The notes: generated by a model not told the origin, from the letters alone. A stretch of 64,000 bases of DNA from Aquabacter sp965279295 (GCA_965279295.1 CBDIHQ010000014.1), one strand, 5' to 3'. Counted from the stretch's first letter, positions 8,479 through 16,310 are shown. A program made the numbers and translations.

Positions 8479-8781
8479 GTGCGCGAGATCAAAAAGCTTG
8501 TCGATTATCCATATGCGGTCGTGCGCGTCGCCTGCCGATTCTGCCCCCATAAAATCAAGGGCTATCGCGTCGCGCGCCTGGCGGTCCGCGCTGGAGCTGA
8601 CATCGACCTGCATCTGCTTATTGACCTGCTGGAGTGCGGGCGCGGCCGGCCGCGTAAGGTCCGCAAACTGCAATCTTGGTGCGGGGTCTATTACGCCGAC
8701 CTGCACTATGAGGCGGTGCCGGATGGCGCTTCGAGTGCGGTCCAGGAGCGGTTATTCGTTCGGGACGACGGCGGAGGGTGA
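8479..8781 (+). CDS. Hypothetical protein with Cys pairs, 100 aa
   Basis: Starts at a GTG three bases after the preceding stop. It has CRFCPHK near residue 19 and later single Cys residues (LLECGRGRP and QSWCGVYY), which might bind a metal. The rest is basic and shows no family I can name. Its tight spacing with the gene before suggests a two-gene unit. Confidence 0.55.
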   Translation: MREIKKLVDYPYAVVRVACRFCPHKIKGYRVARLAVRAGADIDLHLLIDLLECGRGRPRKVRKLQSWCGVYYADLHYEAVPDGASSAVQERLFVRDDGGG

Positions 8782-8929
8782 ACGGCACCTTGCAAACGAA
8801 CTTGCCACTCCGGCTGCGGGAAACACCGCCCACCTTACCTAACCGGGCAGGGTTGGCGGCCATAGCCGGAGCGGCTGTTAAGGTATGCCGCAGGCCAGAA
8901 TTCGAGTGGATTATCTGTGCTATATGCAG

Positions 8930-9388
8930 TTAACCGCCTCTTATAGACGTGTTGCGATTTCGTGCCCCGAGGTGATTCAAAATGCTCCAGACCCCACTCA
9001 GAGGCGCCCCAGGCTCTAGCTCTATAAAATATTCTCTGCCACTTATCGTTCTTACAGTAAGTTGCCTCATCTCTAACTTGCCGCAACTATGTTGAAGCCG
9101 ACTTAGATCAGATGTCGCCTCCCGGATTTCATCCGCCGATATTTGTTGACGCTCTCCGTTAATGCACCAGATGAGACGATCTGTCGTGAGAGCGAGCCAA
9201 TTTCTCGTATCTTGGACGCTGCCAACGACAGGCAGTTCCGATGCTTGAAGCTCAATCGCAGATAGCAACGCGTCTCGCCGTGGTGCGTCCAAATTCTCGA
9301 AGAGGCGGGTGTAGCTTCCATCGCCACCTCTCCGGCGGAAAATGGACACCCATGTGCTTTTTAGGCTTTCGCCCAGAGCAAAGGTCAT
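8930..9388 (-). CDS. Hypothetical protein, possibly PH-like fold, 152 aa
   Basis: AAGGAG lies seven bases before the ATG, which supports a real gene. The middle section (about 62-130) alternates WLALTTDRLIW...ISADEIREATSDL and later VRTISGREYFIELEPG, a pattern seen in bacterial PH-like domains where beta strands are followed by a short basic loop. That reading is by eye only. Single gene on the minus strand within the mobile element; function unknown. Confidence 0.55.
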   Translation of the reverse strand: MTFALGESLKSTWVSIFRRRGGDGSYTRLFENLDAPRRDALLSAIELQASELPVVGSVQDTRNWLALTTDRLIWCINGERQQISADEIREATSDLSRLQHSCGKLEMRQLTVRTISGREYFIELEPGAPLSGVWSILNHLGARNRNTSIRGG

Positions 9389-9556
9389 GGGACTGCTCCT
9401 TGCAATAGAACCTATTTATAGCTGGTCGGCTGCAAGCGGAGACACGGAAAGGGGAGAGCAAAAGCGTCATGTTTGAGTGCCGGAGAGGTTGGCACCGCGA
9501 ATTCGCCGGCCGGAGTAGCCGTGCTAGCATTTTCAAACACCCTCCGAGCTCTCATT

Positions 9557-9760
9557 ATGCCAAAGAACGTCCGATTTACGTGCAGGATATGTAAAGCGGT
9601 GCACCGAGCTGTGCCGGCCCCCACGTCGCTGCGGGCACGCAAGGCACAAGACTGCCTTAGATGTGGCCATCTTCTCGTCGCGTGGAAAGACACCCACGGA
9701 TTTTCCGAATTCAGGCTTGAGGACACGGGCCAGAGTGAAGACGCCCTAGCTGGGCGTTAG
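9557..9760 (+). CDS. Small zinc-ribbon protein, 67 aa
   Basis: Two CxxC pairs, CRIC near residues 9-12 and CLRC near 35-38, separated by a basic stretch, make a compact zinc ribbon likely. The ATG giving MPKNVRFTCRICK was preferred over an upstream start because it places the ribbon at the N-terminus. Such proteins often contact nucleic acid or another protein; nothing here identifies the target. Confidence 0.55.
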   Translation: MPKNVRFTCRICKAVHRAVPAPTSLRARKAQDCLRCGHLLVAWKDTHGFSEFRLEDTGQSEDALAGR

Positions 9761-9879
9761 GCGGGAACTCGGAATGAACCGCGTGTCAGCCGCCACGACC
9801 CGCCAAAACGGTGCGCCCCACTTGGCCCGACAGTATGCCCGCCGAGTGCGCTCCATCCTGTAACTTACGGCATCCCCCC

Positions 9880-10314
9880 TCATTCGCCGGCTGGTAGGAG
9901 ACGCTGCGCCGCGGCGACTAGAGCGGCAAAGAACATCACCTCTGCGTCCGGCAGGTCGAGGCCCGACGAAGCTCCTGGGTTATGGCCTTCAAGTCCGCCT
10001 AGCTGGAGCGAATGCTGGCAGTCGGACAGATCCTTCCCGAACTGGCAGAAGGCGAGAAGGCCGGCGAGGCTGGTTGGCGTGGCGCGCAGGACCGCAAGCG
10101 TTGCCATCGACTCCTCGCGGCATAGACGGGCGCTCTCATCGTCTGGCACCTCATCCATTGCTATGAAGGCTGCGTTCGCCCGTCGCCATTCTTCGATGGC
10201 GGCGAAGACCGGATCAGGTCTTTTGGAAGTGTCGATCGGAGCGACCGTCGCGAGGCGGGCGACACGGTGATGGTGTGCGGGCGGGCGCCAAGCGCTCCCC
10301 GTGTTCCAGCACAT
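9880..10314 (-). CDS. Hypothetical protein, possibly frameshifted partner of the Tat-signal ORF
   Basis: Reads as 144 residues, but the first 30 or so (His/Arg/Pro-rich) look like out-of-frame sequence. From DPVFAAIEEWRRANAAFIA onward it is a plausible helical domain ending LLPAGE. This resembles the start of the mature part of the overlapping upstream ORF (DPILDIVRAYRAEEARL). One possibility is a single exported protein split by a frameshift between 10214 and 10314; another is recombination between two related genes. Confidence 0.45.
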   Translation of the reverse strand: MCWNTGSAWRPPAHHHRVARLATVAPIDTSKRPDPVFAAIEEWRRANAAFIAMDEVPDDESARLCREESMATLAVLRATPTSLAGLLAFCQFGKDLSDCQHSLQLGGLEGHNPGASSGLDLPDAEVMFFAALVAAAQRLLPAGE

Positions 10315-10513
10315 CCCAAACGGGCATTGTCTCGTCTTCGCCTGGGGCGCCGGTCAGGTCGATCAGGCGGGCTTCCTCAGCGCGATAGGCGCGGACGATA
10401 TCCAGGATGGGATCTGACGCCGTAGCAGCGGTCAGCGGCATGACGGTCGCGACGTAGGCGCCGGCAACATGGCCGAGGAAGCTCCGGCGAGTGGGGCTAT
10501 TTCCGGTGGTCAT
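10214..10513 (-). CDS. Tat-signal protein, probably truncated
   Basis: 99 residues. The N-terminus has PTRRSFLGHVAG followed by a hydrophobic stretch and Ala-rich cleavage region, a good twin-arginine export signal. The mature part begins SDPILDIVRAYRAEE and seems sensible to about residue 70, after which it is Arg/Pro-rich and likely out of frame. The ATG overlaps the stop of the upstream Tat-signal gene by four bases. Likely a broken member of a phage-borne exported family. Confidence 0.5.
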   Translation of the reverse strand: MTTGNSPTRRSFLGHVAGAYVATVMPLTAATASDPILDIVRAYRAEEARLIDLTGAPGEDETMPVWDVLEHGERLAPARTPSPCRPPRDGRSDRHFQKT

Positions 10514-11172
10514 CGCCCACCTCGTGCGAGGCGCTCGATGTCGGCGAACACGCCAAGGGTCGCCCGCTGGCCGCTCTGCATGAGAAGGTCGCGGCGGTGG
10601 GCGATGGTGATCTTTTTCAGAACGTCAGAAAGGTTCGCGGCTGGAAGCGCGAGAATGGCGCTATCGATTTCACTGGAAGCGTCCCACGCCTCGCCATGCG
10701 CCTGCTCAAGGTCGTCAAGCCGAAGCTCGGCTTCAAGTGCGGCGACTTCCGCTTCGTACTTCTCGGCAGCAGCCAGGCGTTTCGCGGCCTCTTTCCGCTC
10801 CCAAGGAGATTTGACCTCTTGCACCGCGCGGCGCCACCGTTCAGCGGTGCCGTAATACACGGTGTATCCTGCGGGGGTCAGGCAACTCGACCACCCGTCG
10901 TTGCCCGCGTAGATGAGTGGGTGCAAATCAGTTAGGTCGGGGCGAGCGGGTTTCCGGCGCTCGAACTCATTATCGGCGGCGCTGAACTCGCGGTCTGCAT
11001 CCGAGAACGCCTTCGCCAGCCGTTCGGCGGCGGGCCACAGTCGGTCAATTTCGCTCATCACCACGGCCGCGCTCGCTGGCGCCGCTGCCAAGGTGAAGGC
11101 CAACGCCCCGGCAAGGAATGAGCGGCGTGATGCAGGCAAAGCGGCAGGGTTCGCCGCACAAGGCGTCGTCAT
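10510..11172 (-). CDS. Tat-exported hypothetical protein, 220 aa
   Basis: The signal region is SRRSFLAGALAFTLAAAPASA, a twin-arginine type leader with an AxA cleavage site near residue 35. The mature part is highly charged and helical, with likely coiled coil at about 40-75 and 135-175. GGAG lies seven bases before the ATG. It overlaps the next Tat-signal ORF by four bases, so they are co-translated. Function unknown; a periplasmic role after lysogeny is an inference from the signal alone. Confidence 0.65.
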   Translation of the reverse strand: MTTPCAANPAALPASRRSFLAGALAFTLAAAPASAAVVMSEIDRLWPAAERLAKAFSDADREFSAADNEFERRKPARPDLTDLHPLIYAGNDGWSSCLTPAGYTVYYGTAERWRRAVQEVKSPWERKEAAKRLAAAEKYEAEVAALEAELRLDDLEQAHGEAWDASSEIDSAILALPAANLSDVLKKITIAHRRDLLMQSGQRATLGVFADIERLARGGR

Positions 11173-11308
11173 GAGGGTACTCCGAATTTTAGGGTGAGGG
11201 TGCGAAACTGGCGCCCGGAGGGGTGCTCAGTTCACGGGGTAAAAGGCAGCGATCCGCAAGCAGGGAAGGGGCTCTGGAAGCCAGACGGAATCGCTTCAGC
11301 TCGGCGCC

Positions 11309-11578
11309 TCACGTCGTGGCAGCGATGCCGAGAAGCCCGTGGAGCGCGCCCGCTGCTTGCTTCATTCCCTCCATCGTGGCCGGGGCGACCCGATGCCCAT
11401 GCAGGCGCGTCGCGGTGTGCCTGTGGATTTCTCCTTCGAGAACTCGCAGGGCCTCTTCCAGGGCGCGGCGTCCCTTCTTGGTATTGCTCAGGCCGAGGAT
11501 AACAGCCCCGAGCAGCACGTGCGTCGCCGGGGAAGTAAAGGAGGGGATGCTAACGCGGCCCCCGTTGATGACTTCCAT
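11309..11578 (-). CDS. Hypothetical protein, 89 aa
   Basis: Preceded by GGGAG at a suitable distance from the ATG. It has a short hydrophobic segment near the N-terminus (HVLLGAVILGL, residues 20-30), then a basic helical region with several His residues. No family recognised. Lies between the Tat-signal genes and the next minus-strand gene, all read in the same direction. Confidence 0.45.
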   Translation of the reverse strand: MEVINGGRVSIPSFTSPATHVLLGAVILGLSNTKKGRRALEEALRVLEGEIHRHTATRLHGHRVAPATMEGMKQAAGALHGLLGIAATT

Positions 11579-11617
11579 GATTAGGTCTCCCGTTTGGTGG
11601 GTTGGAAAGGTGGGTGG

Positions 11618-12004
11618 TCAGGCCGGCACGCCGTCGCGGGCGGCGATTTCGCGGGCCAGAATGAATTCGATGGAGCCCAGGCGGCAGACGTCCGCCGACC
11701 GGTGCTTGGCGGCGCTCCAGCTCACAGGGCGCCCGGCATTGCGGTAGCGCGCAGCCTGAGAGCGGGCGCAGTTCCGGGCCAGGGTGAGGCGTTCAATCAC
11801 CGCGTCCCGGCCAAGGCCTTCCTCGCAGCCCATGACGGCGCGGAGCGTGGCGAGCGGCGTCACCGGGGCGTTCTTGGCCTCATGCCATGCCCGACGCAGG
11901 CAGGCACCGAAAGCCGAGCGCGAGAAGCGCGCCAGGGACTGGCGGAAGAGGGACCATGCGCGGCGCATGATCTGGGATTTGTTCGGGGCGGTCCGGTCAG
12001 GCAT
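11618..12004 (-). CDS. Hypothetical phage-type protein, 128 aa
   Basis: Begins MPDRTAPNKSQIMRRAWSLFRQ, an N-terminus I associate with small phage proteins of Rhizobiales. It is Arg-rich and predicted helical. A TTG at 12016 in frame is a weaker alternative start. It is divergent from the XRE regulator at 12121, so the 117-base gap between them is a likely control region. Function unknown. Confidence 0.55.
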   Translation of the reverse strand: MPDRTAPNKSQIMRRAWSLFRQSLARFSRSAFGACLRRAWHEAKNAPVTPLATLRAVMGCEEGLGRDAVIERLTLARNCARSQAARYRNAGRPVSWSAAKHRSADVCRLGSIEFILAREIAARDGVPA

Positions 12005-12016
12005 TGCTTTATCCAA

Positions 12017-12054
12017 AGCATCGATAATCGACTGATCGGACGCTAATAGATGCT
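12017..12054. promoter_or_regulatory. Candidate operator between divergent phage genes
   Basis: TCGAT-A-ATCGA is a perfect short palindrome at 12021-12031, and AGCATC (12017) with GATGCT (12049) forms an outer inverted repeat. The position, between a minus-strand phage gene and the XRE regulator, is where a repressor operator would be expected. Assignment is speculative. Confidence 0.3.
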
Positions 12055-12120
12055 TAAGGATAGATCAAGCGATTTTCGACGCATCTGGCGATTGGCGATT
12101 GTCCGTGGTATCCAGCGAGG

Positions 12121-12399
12121 ATGATGACGCCAGCTCAATGCCGCGCCGCGCGCGCACTTCTAGATTGGTCCCAGCAGCAGCTCGCCGACGCTGCGCGCGT
12201 TGGGGTGGTCACTGTTCGGCAATTTGAAGGCGGCATGTCTGAGCCGAGAAATGCCACGCTGACGGTCGTTCGCTCGGCTCTGGAGGCCGCCGGTGTCATC
12301 TTCGTTGCCGAGAACGGAGAGGGGCCGGGGGTGCGGCTCAAGAAGGTCCGGGATGAAGGCACACCGCCCGGCAAGCTGAACGCGTCAAACGACGACTGA
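12121..12399 (+). CDS. XRE-family helix-turn-helix regulator
   Basis: 92 residues. The HTH spans about 5-60, with LLDWSQQQLADAARVGVVTVRQFEGG as recognition region split by the usual turn, followed by SALEAAGVIFVAENGEGPGVRLK, a tail common in this subfamily. ATG 12121 or 12124 could start it, both after GAGG. It is probably the element's own regulator, divergent from 11618-12004. Its last 108 bases are duplicated in inverted orientation at 30747-30854. Confidence 0.85.
   Translation: MMTPAQCRAARALLDWSQQQLADAARVGVVTVRQFEGGMSEPRNATLTVVRSALEAAGVIFVAENGEGPGVRLKKVRDEGTPPGKLNASNDD
12292..12399 (+). repeat. Inverted long repeat, copy A
   Basis: The 3' 108 bases of the XRE gene match the reverse complement of 30747-30854 at 104 of 108 positions without gaps. 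The two copies are 18.3 kb apart and inverted within the element. Confidence 0.9.
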
Positions 12400-12410
12400 G
12401 GGAGAGAGCC

Positions 12411-12647
12411 ATGAATACCCCCGGCAAAACCAAGGATGGCCGTGACGGCGCAGAGGCAGACCTAATCGACATGCTTCGCCGGAATGATGCGCAGAATTTC
12501 CGGCTGTCCGTCTCGTGCAGGAGCGGCAAGTGGGTTGTCGAAGTGATCGATTTGGATAACCCCGCGCCTGAGATGACCCTTAGCGGCGAGGGGCCAACCT
12601 TCGCGGATGCGTGGCACACCCAGGCCCCAAGGTGGGCGGAGCAATGA
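12411..12647 (+). CDS. Hypothetical protein, 78 aa
   Basis: Strong GGGAGAG site before the ATG, 12 bases after the XRE stop, so probably co-transcribed with it. The C-terminal half has a beta pattern (FRLSVSCRSGKWVVEVIDL, then TLSGEGPTFADAW). The last bases overlap the next gene (ATGA). Family not recognised. Confidence 0.6.
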   Translation: MNTPGKTKDGRDGAEADLIDMLRRNDAQNFRLSVSCRSGKWVVEVIDLDNPAPEMTLSGEGPTFADAWHTQAPRWAEQ

Positions 12648-12934
12648 GCAACTTCAGGAGCTTTTCCGACGACGAGCTATTCAAGATGCCGGGGGAGCTG
12701 CCTGGATCTGAGGCGTCTTATTGGCGCGACATAGAAATCCGACGCCGGCAGTTTGTAAGAGACACGGCGGTTGCAGACGCCCAGATCGAGGCGGCAAGAG
12801 CCCAGATAGAGGCAACTCAATCGGCCAAAGACACTGCGTGGTGGACTAAGGTCTCTGCAATCTGCGTAGCTGTCACCGTGGCGATTATGGCTGCCTCATT
12901 GTTCGTGCAAATGTACCTCGCTAGGCCGGCTTAG
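12644..12934 (+). CDS. Small tail-anchored membrane protein, 96 aa
   Basis: Starts within the stop of the gene before. An N-terminal ELPGSEASYWRDIEIRRR segment is followed by a coiled-coil-like ADAQIEAARAQIEATQSA and a single C-terminal membrane helix (about 72-92, KVSAICVAVTVAIMAASLF). The layout suggests a cytoplasmic head held at the membrane. Third gene of an apparent XRE operon. Function unknown. Confidence 0.65.
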   Translation: MSNFRSFSDDELFKMPGELPGSEASYWRDIEIRRRQFVRDTAVADAQIEAARAQIEATQSAKDTAWWTKVSAICVAVTVAIMAASLFVQMYLARPA

Positions 12935-13126
12935 CTTGCAGCCAGCCAGCAAACGACAATTTGTCATTTGCTGACCACGAGCGCCCCACTCCAGCGCATC
13001 TTTCTCGCTGCGCTCAGAGCCCCATTATTGCGCTGTTTCGCACATCTCCGGCAAGAGCGGATGCGAGCGCGCGCCTTGGCCTTGACGCATCTCATCACTC
13101 CTCCGAATGTGAAACTGGTTGAGCGG

Positions 13127-13594
13127 ATGAACGACACCATGGCGCAAAGAGGTTGGTGGCACGATTTATGGAAATGGCGCGATGAGCAGGTGCGCCTCGC
13201 TGTTCTAACAGAGCATATAGACGAACTTGATTATGAATATACTACCGCGCTGAAATCCATCGACAAAAATTCTGAGGAATACGAATGGAAGATGCATGAA
13301 TATAGAACGAATATAGTTGATCTTGAGTCTGAAGTTGAGGACATTCGCTCGATCCAAATAATCAGAAAATGCATAAAATATAATATTCCATATCCGAGGA
13401 ATATTCAGACCGATGAAGACGACAGTAGCTGGACGCAAACTGCGCTTGGAATTTGGGTATTGACGCCGGAGGCCCGGCTTTCACTCAGGCGCGAAATTGC
13501 GATCGAAAGAGATAACATCGCCAAGCCCTGGCTTAGCTGGCTTGCCTTAGCCATCGCGATAGTCAGTCTCTTTGTAAGCGCCCTAAAACGATAG
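13127..13594 (+). CDS. AT-rich coiled-coil membrane protein, 155 aa
   Basis: The chosen ATG follows GAGCGG and gives MNDTMAQRGWWHDLWKW; a longer frame starts at 12968 without good signals. A charged helical middle (about 25-80) is followed by a polar region and a C-terminal membrane helix (WLSWLALAIAIVSLFVSAL). The coding sequence is visibly richer in A and T than its neighbours, which suggests recent transfer. With the preceding gene it makes two adjacent C-tail-anchored proteins of unknown role. Confidence 0.6.
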   Translation: MNDTMAQRGWWHDLWKWRDEQVRLAVLTEHIDELDYEYTTALKSIDKNSEEYEWKMHEYRTNIVDLESEVEDIRSIQIIRKCIKYNIPYPRNIQTDEDDSSWTQTALGIWVLTPEARLSLRREIAIERDNIAKPWLSWLALAIAIVSLFVSALKR

Positions 13595-13865
13595 CGGCGC
13601 CGATTCCTCATATTTTTTGTGATACACGCCATTCGAAGGGGGTACCATGACGGTCTACCCTTCCAATGCGCCTCAGCTCCGGGGCGTCGCCTTCGGACCG
13701 TCTTGCGCGCCGTGTTGGCGCGCAACCGAGACAGCATCGTGCCTCTCAGAGCGGGGAGAGTGCGCCGGGGTACGAATATCGGGGAGAAGCAGTGTTCCCC
13801 CATTGTTCCCGGTACATCTTCCAGTAGAATCTCGGCATCGCTTATTCCATAGACGAGGTGCGCGG

Positions 13866-14105
13866 ATGTCTGGAGACGTGAGGGAAAACCGCCTTCGCCG
13901 GGTAGCCGACAGGCAAGGACTGCGGCTGCTGAAGTCTCGCCGCCGCGACCCCCGTGCCGTGGACTTCGGCGGCTACATGCTGGTGGATGCCATCACGAAC
14001 GGCGCCGTCCTCGGTTCGGGCTCGTTTTCCTTTCAGGCGGATATCGAGGAAGTGGAAGCGTACCTCACCGGAGAGCGTGAGGAGGCCACCCATGGGGCGG
14101 GCTGA
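13866..14105 (+). CDS. Conserved hypothetical protein, 79 aa
   Basis: The ATG follows GAGGT at six bases. The sequence RRVADRQGLRLLKSRRRDPR, then GGYMLVDAITNGAVLG, belongs to a small family I recall from actinobacterial and rhizobial genomes and plasmids, where a basic helix precedes a beta hairpin. Function is unknown. The end overlaps the start of a frameshifted small gene. Confidence 0.7.
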   Translation: MSGDVRENRLRRVADRQGLRLLKSRRRDPRAVDFGGYMLVDAITNGAVLGSGSFSFQADIEEVEAYLTGEREEATHGAG

Positions 14106-14257
14106 TTTCGCGCTAATCGCAACACACGCGCCGGCCGTCGCCAAGGTCGGCCAAGACCTCCCCCGAGCTGCTGCGGCTTTTCAAGGTTGCCGCGCATCCA
14201 GGGCTTTACGCAAGCGACATTGAAGCGGCGGCGCAGGCAATAGCTGCCGCCGCCTAA
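14092..14257 (+). pseudogene. Frameshifted small phage protein
   Basis: ATG 14092 opens MGRADFALIATHAPAVAKVG and then runs into Arg-rich sequence with a stop at 14223. Removing one base from the C-run at 14160-14164 gives a sensible continuation, LLRLFKVAAHPGLYASDI and an Ala-rich end with TAA at 14255-14257, 54 residues in all. It is either a real decay mutation or a homopolymer sequencing error. Confidence 0.5.
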
Positions 14258-14348
14258 CAAGCTGCGCAAGGATAGGCCGGCCAGCCGACAAGTCGGGACG
14301 CACCCCCGATTTCCTTGCGCTTCCTTAGGTGTAGGTTCGGTGCGGGCC

Positions 14349-15107
14349 ATGACAGATAGTAATGATGATTGGTCATATTCGGCCAAGGTTTCTGCGCATA
14401 TTCAATTCGCGGTGCCGCAAGACGCCCTGGATAAGGTGCTAGAGTATTTTCGATATAAAGCCAGCGTAGATGCTTGCGACAACCGGCTGAATGAAGTTTT
14501 CAACGTTTTGCGCCTGGGAGAACTCGCGAAGCGAGATAGGGCCCGTTACTCAATGGCCCTGGCTGAAATTGCAAAATACATGAGAGAAGTTGGCTTCAGG
14601 CCGGGAAATGTTTCTGAATTCGTAGAACTCGCGCTCGCGCTGGGAGAGCTGGACGACGGAGTTGTCCGGCACTTTCTTAAGCCTAATAAGAAGACGGGGC
14701 GGCCGCCTGATGCAGGCGACATATGGGTGGCACGGGCATATGTGGCGATGACAGTTGATGTCTTGATCACCGCCGGCTCAACGCGTGCGGAAGCCTGTAG
14801 GCGCATCGCGGAGAATTTCAACTTCCTGGCAGCCGCCCTCTCCCCTTCATCCAAGGGAGAATTCGCAGCAGCGATTTCCAATTGGTATGTGGGCTTCCGG
14901 GATGACGAAGTTACTGATGACCGCGCCCAGTCGATGTTTAATTCCCGCCAGGAATTGCTCGATCTTGGCATGACGGGCGATAGCCTGATGAGCAGCGCCG
15001 TGCAATTGGCAGCGCATTCACTTTCAAGCGACACGCTCAAAACTGAAAGACAAAAGCTTAAGCGAATAAAAACCCCCCATATTAAAAATAGCACCCACAA
15101 CAAGTGA
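14349..15107 (+). CDS. Hypothetical protein, 252 aa
   Basis: Soluble, mainly helical protein. ATG 14349 (MTDSNDDWSYSAK) is preferred; a GTG at 14340 is also in frame. It contains KRDRARYSMALAEIAKYMRE and a basic tail ending TPHIKNSTHNK. No recognised domain. Base composition is more AT-rich than the core genome. It is a single gene before the excisionase-like regulator, and one arm of a 13-bp inverted repeat lies in its last codons. Confidence 0.6.
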   Translation: MTDSNDDWSYSAKVSAHIQFAVPQDALDKVLEYFRYKASVDACDNRLNEVFNVLRLGELAKRDRARYSMALAEIAKYMREVGFRPGNVSEFVELALALGELDDGVVRHFLKPNKKTGRPPDAGDIWVARAYVAMTVDVLITAGSTRAEACRRIAENFNFLAAALSPSSKGEFAAAISNWYVGFRDDEVTDDRAQSMFNSRQELLDLGMTGDSLMSSAVQLAAHSLSSDTLKTERQKLKRIKTPHIKNSTHNK

Positions 15108-15131
15108 ACCTGTCCTCAGCTATTTTTAATA
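15080..15131. repeat. 13-bp perfect inverted repeat
   Basis: TATTAAAAATAGC (15080-15092) and GCTATTTTTAATA (15119-15131) are exact reverse complements with a 26-base spacer, straddling the stop of the 14349 gene. It could be a terminator-like hairpin or an operator for the plus-strand replication operon that starts at 15220. Confidence 0.5.
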
Positions 15132-15219
15132 CCCTATAATATTATTCGACTGAGCATCTTATCTTCTTCTCACTGACACCAGGGATACCCCGAAGTGTCG
15201 CAAAGTATGTGAGGAGCAG

Positions 15220-15420
15220 ATGAGCGATTTTCGTTCTTCCAGCGTCGCCGACTTCAGCAAGCGCCATGGCTGGAGCGAGGTGACGACTTATCGCCTGATC
15301 AAGTCGGGTACGTTGCGCGCCTGCAAGGTCGGGCGCCGTACAATCATCACCTCTGACGACGAGCGCGCGTTTCTGGCGGCGCTTCCCACTCTCAATCAGG
15401 CGACCTCTGCCGCCGCCTAG
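15220..15420 (+). CDS. Excisionase-like helix-turn-helix protein, 66 aa
   Basis: Strong GAGGAG ribosome site. Sequence SVADFSKRHGWSEVTTYRLIKSGTL, then KVGRRTIITSDDERAFLAALP, matches the MerR-like winged HTH of excisionases and DNA-binding proteins of the helix_turn_helix_17 type. In an element with a tyrosine integrase it is a candidate recombination directionality factor, or an activator of the operon it leads. Which of the two cannot be decided from sequence. Confidence 0.7.
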   Translation: MSDFRSSSVADFSKRHGWSEVTTYRLIKSGTLRACKVGRRTIITSDDERAFLAALPTLNQATSAAA

Positions 15421-15502
15421 AAACACAAACACCCGACGCTGTGGCGGCGCCGGGTGCTGATTTCGTGTGCCTGAAACCTCTCACACCCCTGCGAGAAATT
15501 TC

Positions 15503-15715
15503 ATGTCTCATATAACCCACGCCCTCAATCCGGGCAAGAACGTCAGGGAGGCAAGTGGCCTCCCTCTGTTCGATTGGCGCCCTGCGCCAGCCGCTTCCTT
15601 CAACCCGCTGCACGTCGCCGCCCGCCGCCTCGCGGCGCGCTGCCGTGTGCCCTTTCATGTCGCCCTTGCCCACGCCGAAGCGGCCGGCCTCGGGCTTATC
15701 AAGGAGACGCACTGA
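15503..15715 (+). CDS. Hypothetical protein, 70 aa
   Basis: Contains SGLPLFDWRPAPAASFNPLHVAARRLAARCRVPFHVALAHAEAAGLG, typical of short phage proteins placed just upstream of winged-helix and helicase genes in rhizobial prophages. Weak start signal. Its TGA overlaps the next ATG (TGATG), so translation is coupled. Function unknown. Confidence 0.6.
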   Translation: MSHITHALNPGKNVREASGLPLFDWRPAPAASFNPLHVAARRLAARCRVPFHVALAHAEAAGLGLIKETH

Positions 15716-16071
15716 TGCGTGGCGCTCAGTCTCTTCTCATCCGCGCCCAGGTCGGGGGCGAAGGCGGCACGGTGATCATGGTGGCCGGGCGCGCAGCCTG
15801 GGCGCTGGATCAGCTCAACAAGGCGGGAGACCTGGGGCTGACCCCGGTTTCCAACCCTGCACCGAGGTGGAGCCATTACGTATGGCTCCTGCGCGCTGAA
15901 GGCGTCGTCATCGAGACTGTTGACGAGCCGCATTCCGGCTCCTTCGCCGGCACTCACGCGAGGTACATCCTTCGCTCTATGGTCGTGGTGCTGGAACGAT
16001 CCGGGGCCACCGCTGCGCCGCCGGCCCCGCTCCCGGCGGGCGCGCCCCTCGAATACGGGAGGAGCGCGTGA
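15715..16071 (+). CDS. Winged-helix domain phage protein
   Basis: 118 residues with GRAAWALDQLNKAGDLGLTP, then APRWSHYVWLLRAEGVVIET and HARYILRS, the pattern of the small winged-helix proteins (HTH_39 type) found beside replication genes in alphaproteobacterial phages. AAGGAG lies well placed before the ATG. Expected to bind DNA; the target is not evident. Overlaps the next gene by four bases. Confidence 0.7.
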   Translation: MRGAQSLLIRAQVGGEGGTVIMVAGRAAWALDQLNKAGDLGLTPVSNPAPRWSHYVWLLRAEGVVIETVDEPHSGSFAGTHARYILRSMVVVLERSGATAAPPAPLPAGAPLEYGRSA

Positions 16072-16310
16072 GCAACGTCCTCCGCTTCCGCAAGGCGCCG
16101 CATGTCGAACTCGACGGCGGCATCATCATCAGCGACGCCGACCCGTCCAAGGTCGGCCAGCACTGGTACTTCCTCGATTATGTCGACGAGGAAGGCGGCC
16201 ATCTCGGCGTGTGGGATGGCCCGTCCTACGGGGAAGCTCGCGAAGCTCTCGCCCTTTGGCGCCAAGATGGCGTCCGCGCGGTGGATCTGATCGGGGAGAC
16301 GCTGTCATGA
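16068..16310 (+). CDS. Hypothetical protein, 80 aa
   Basis: GTG start overlapping the previous stop. A beta-rich protein with HWYFLDYVDEEGGHLGVWDG, then YGEAREALALWRQDG. No known family. Fourth gene in the coupled replication-region operon, overlapping its successor by four bases. Confidence 0.6.
   Translation: MSNVLRFRKAPHVELDGGIIISDADPSKVGQHWYFLDYVDEEGGHLGVWDGPSYGEAREALALWRQDGVRAVDLIGETLS

Noticed and set aside
10214..10314. Programmed ribosomal frameshift joining the two minus-strand ORFs
   Set aside because: No slippery heptamer with a following structure was evident in the overlap. Decay or gene fusion is simpler.
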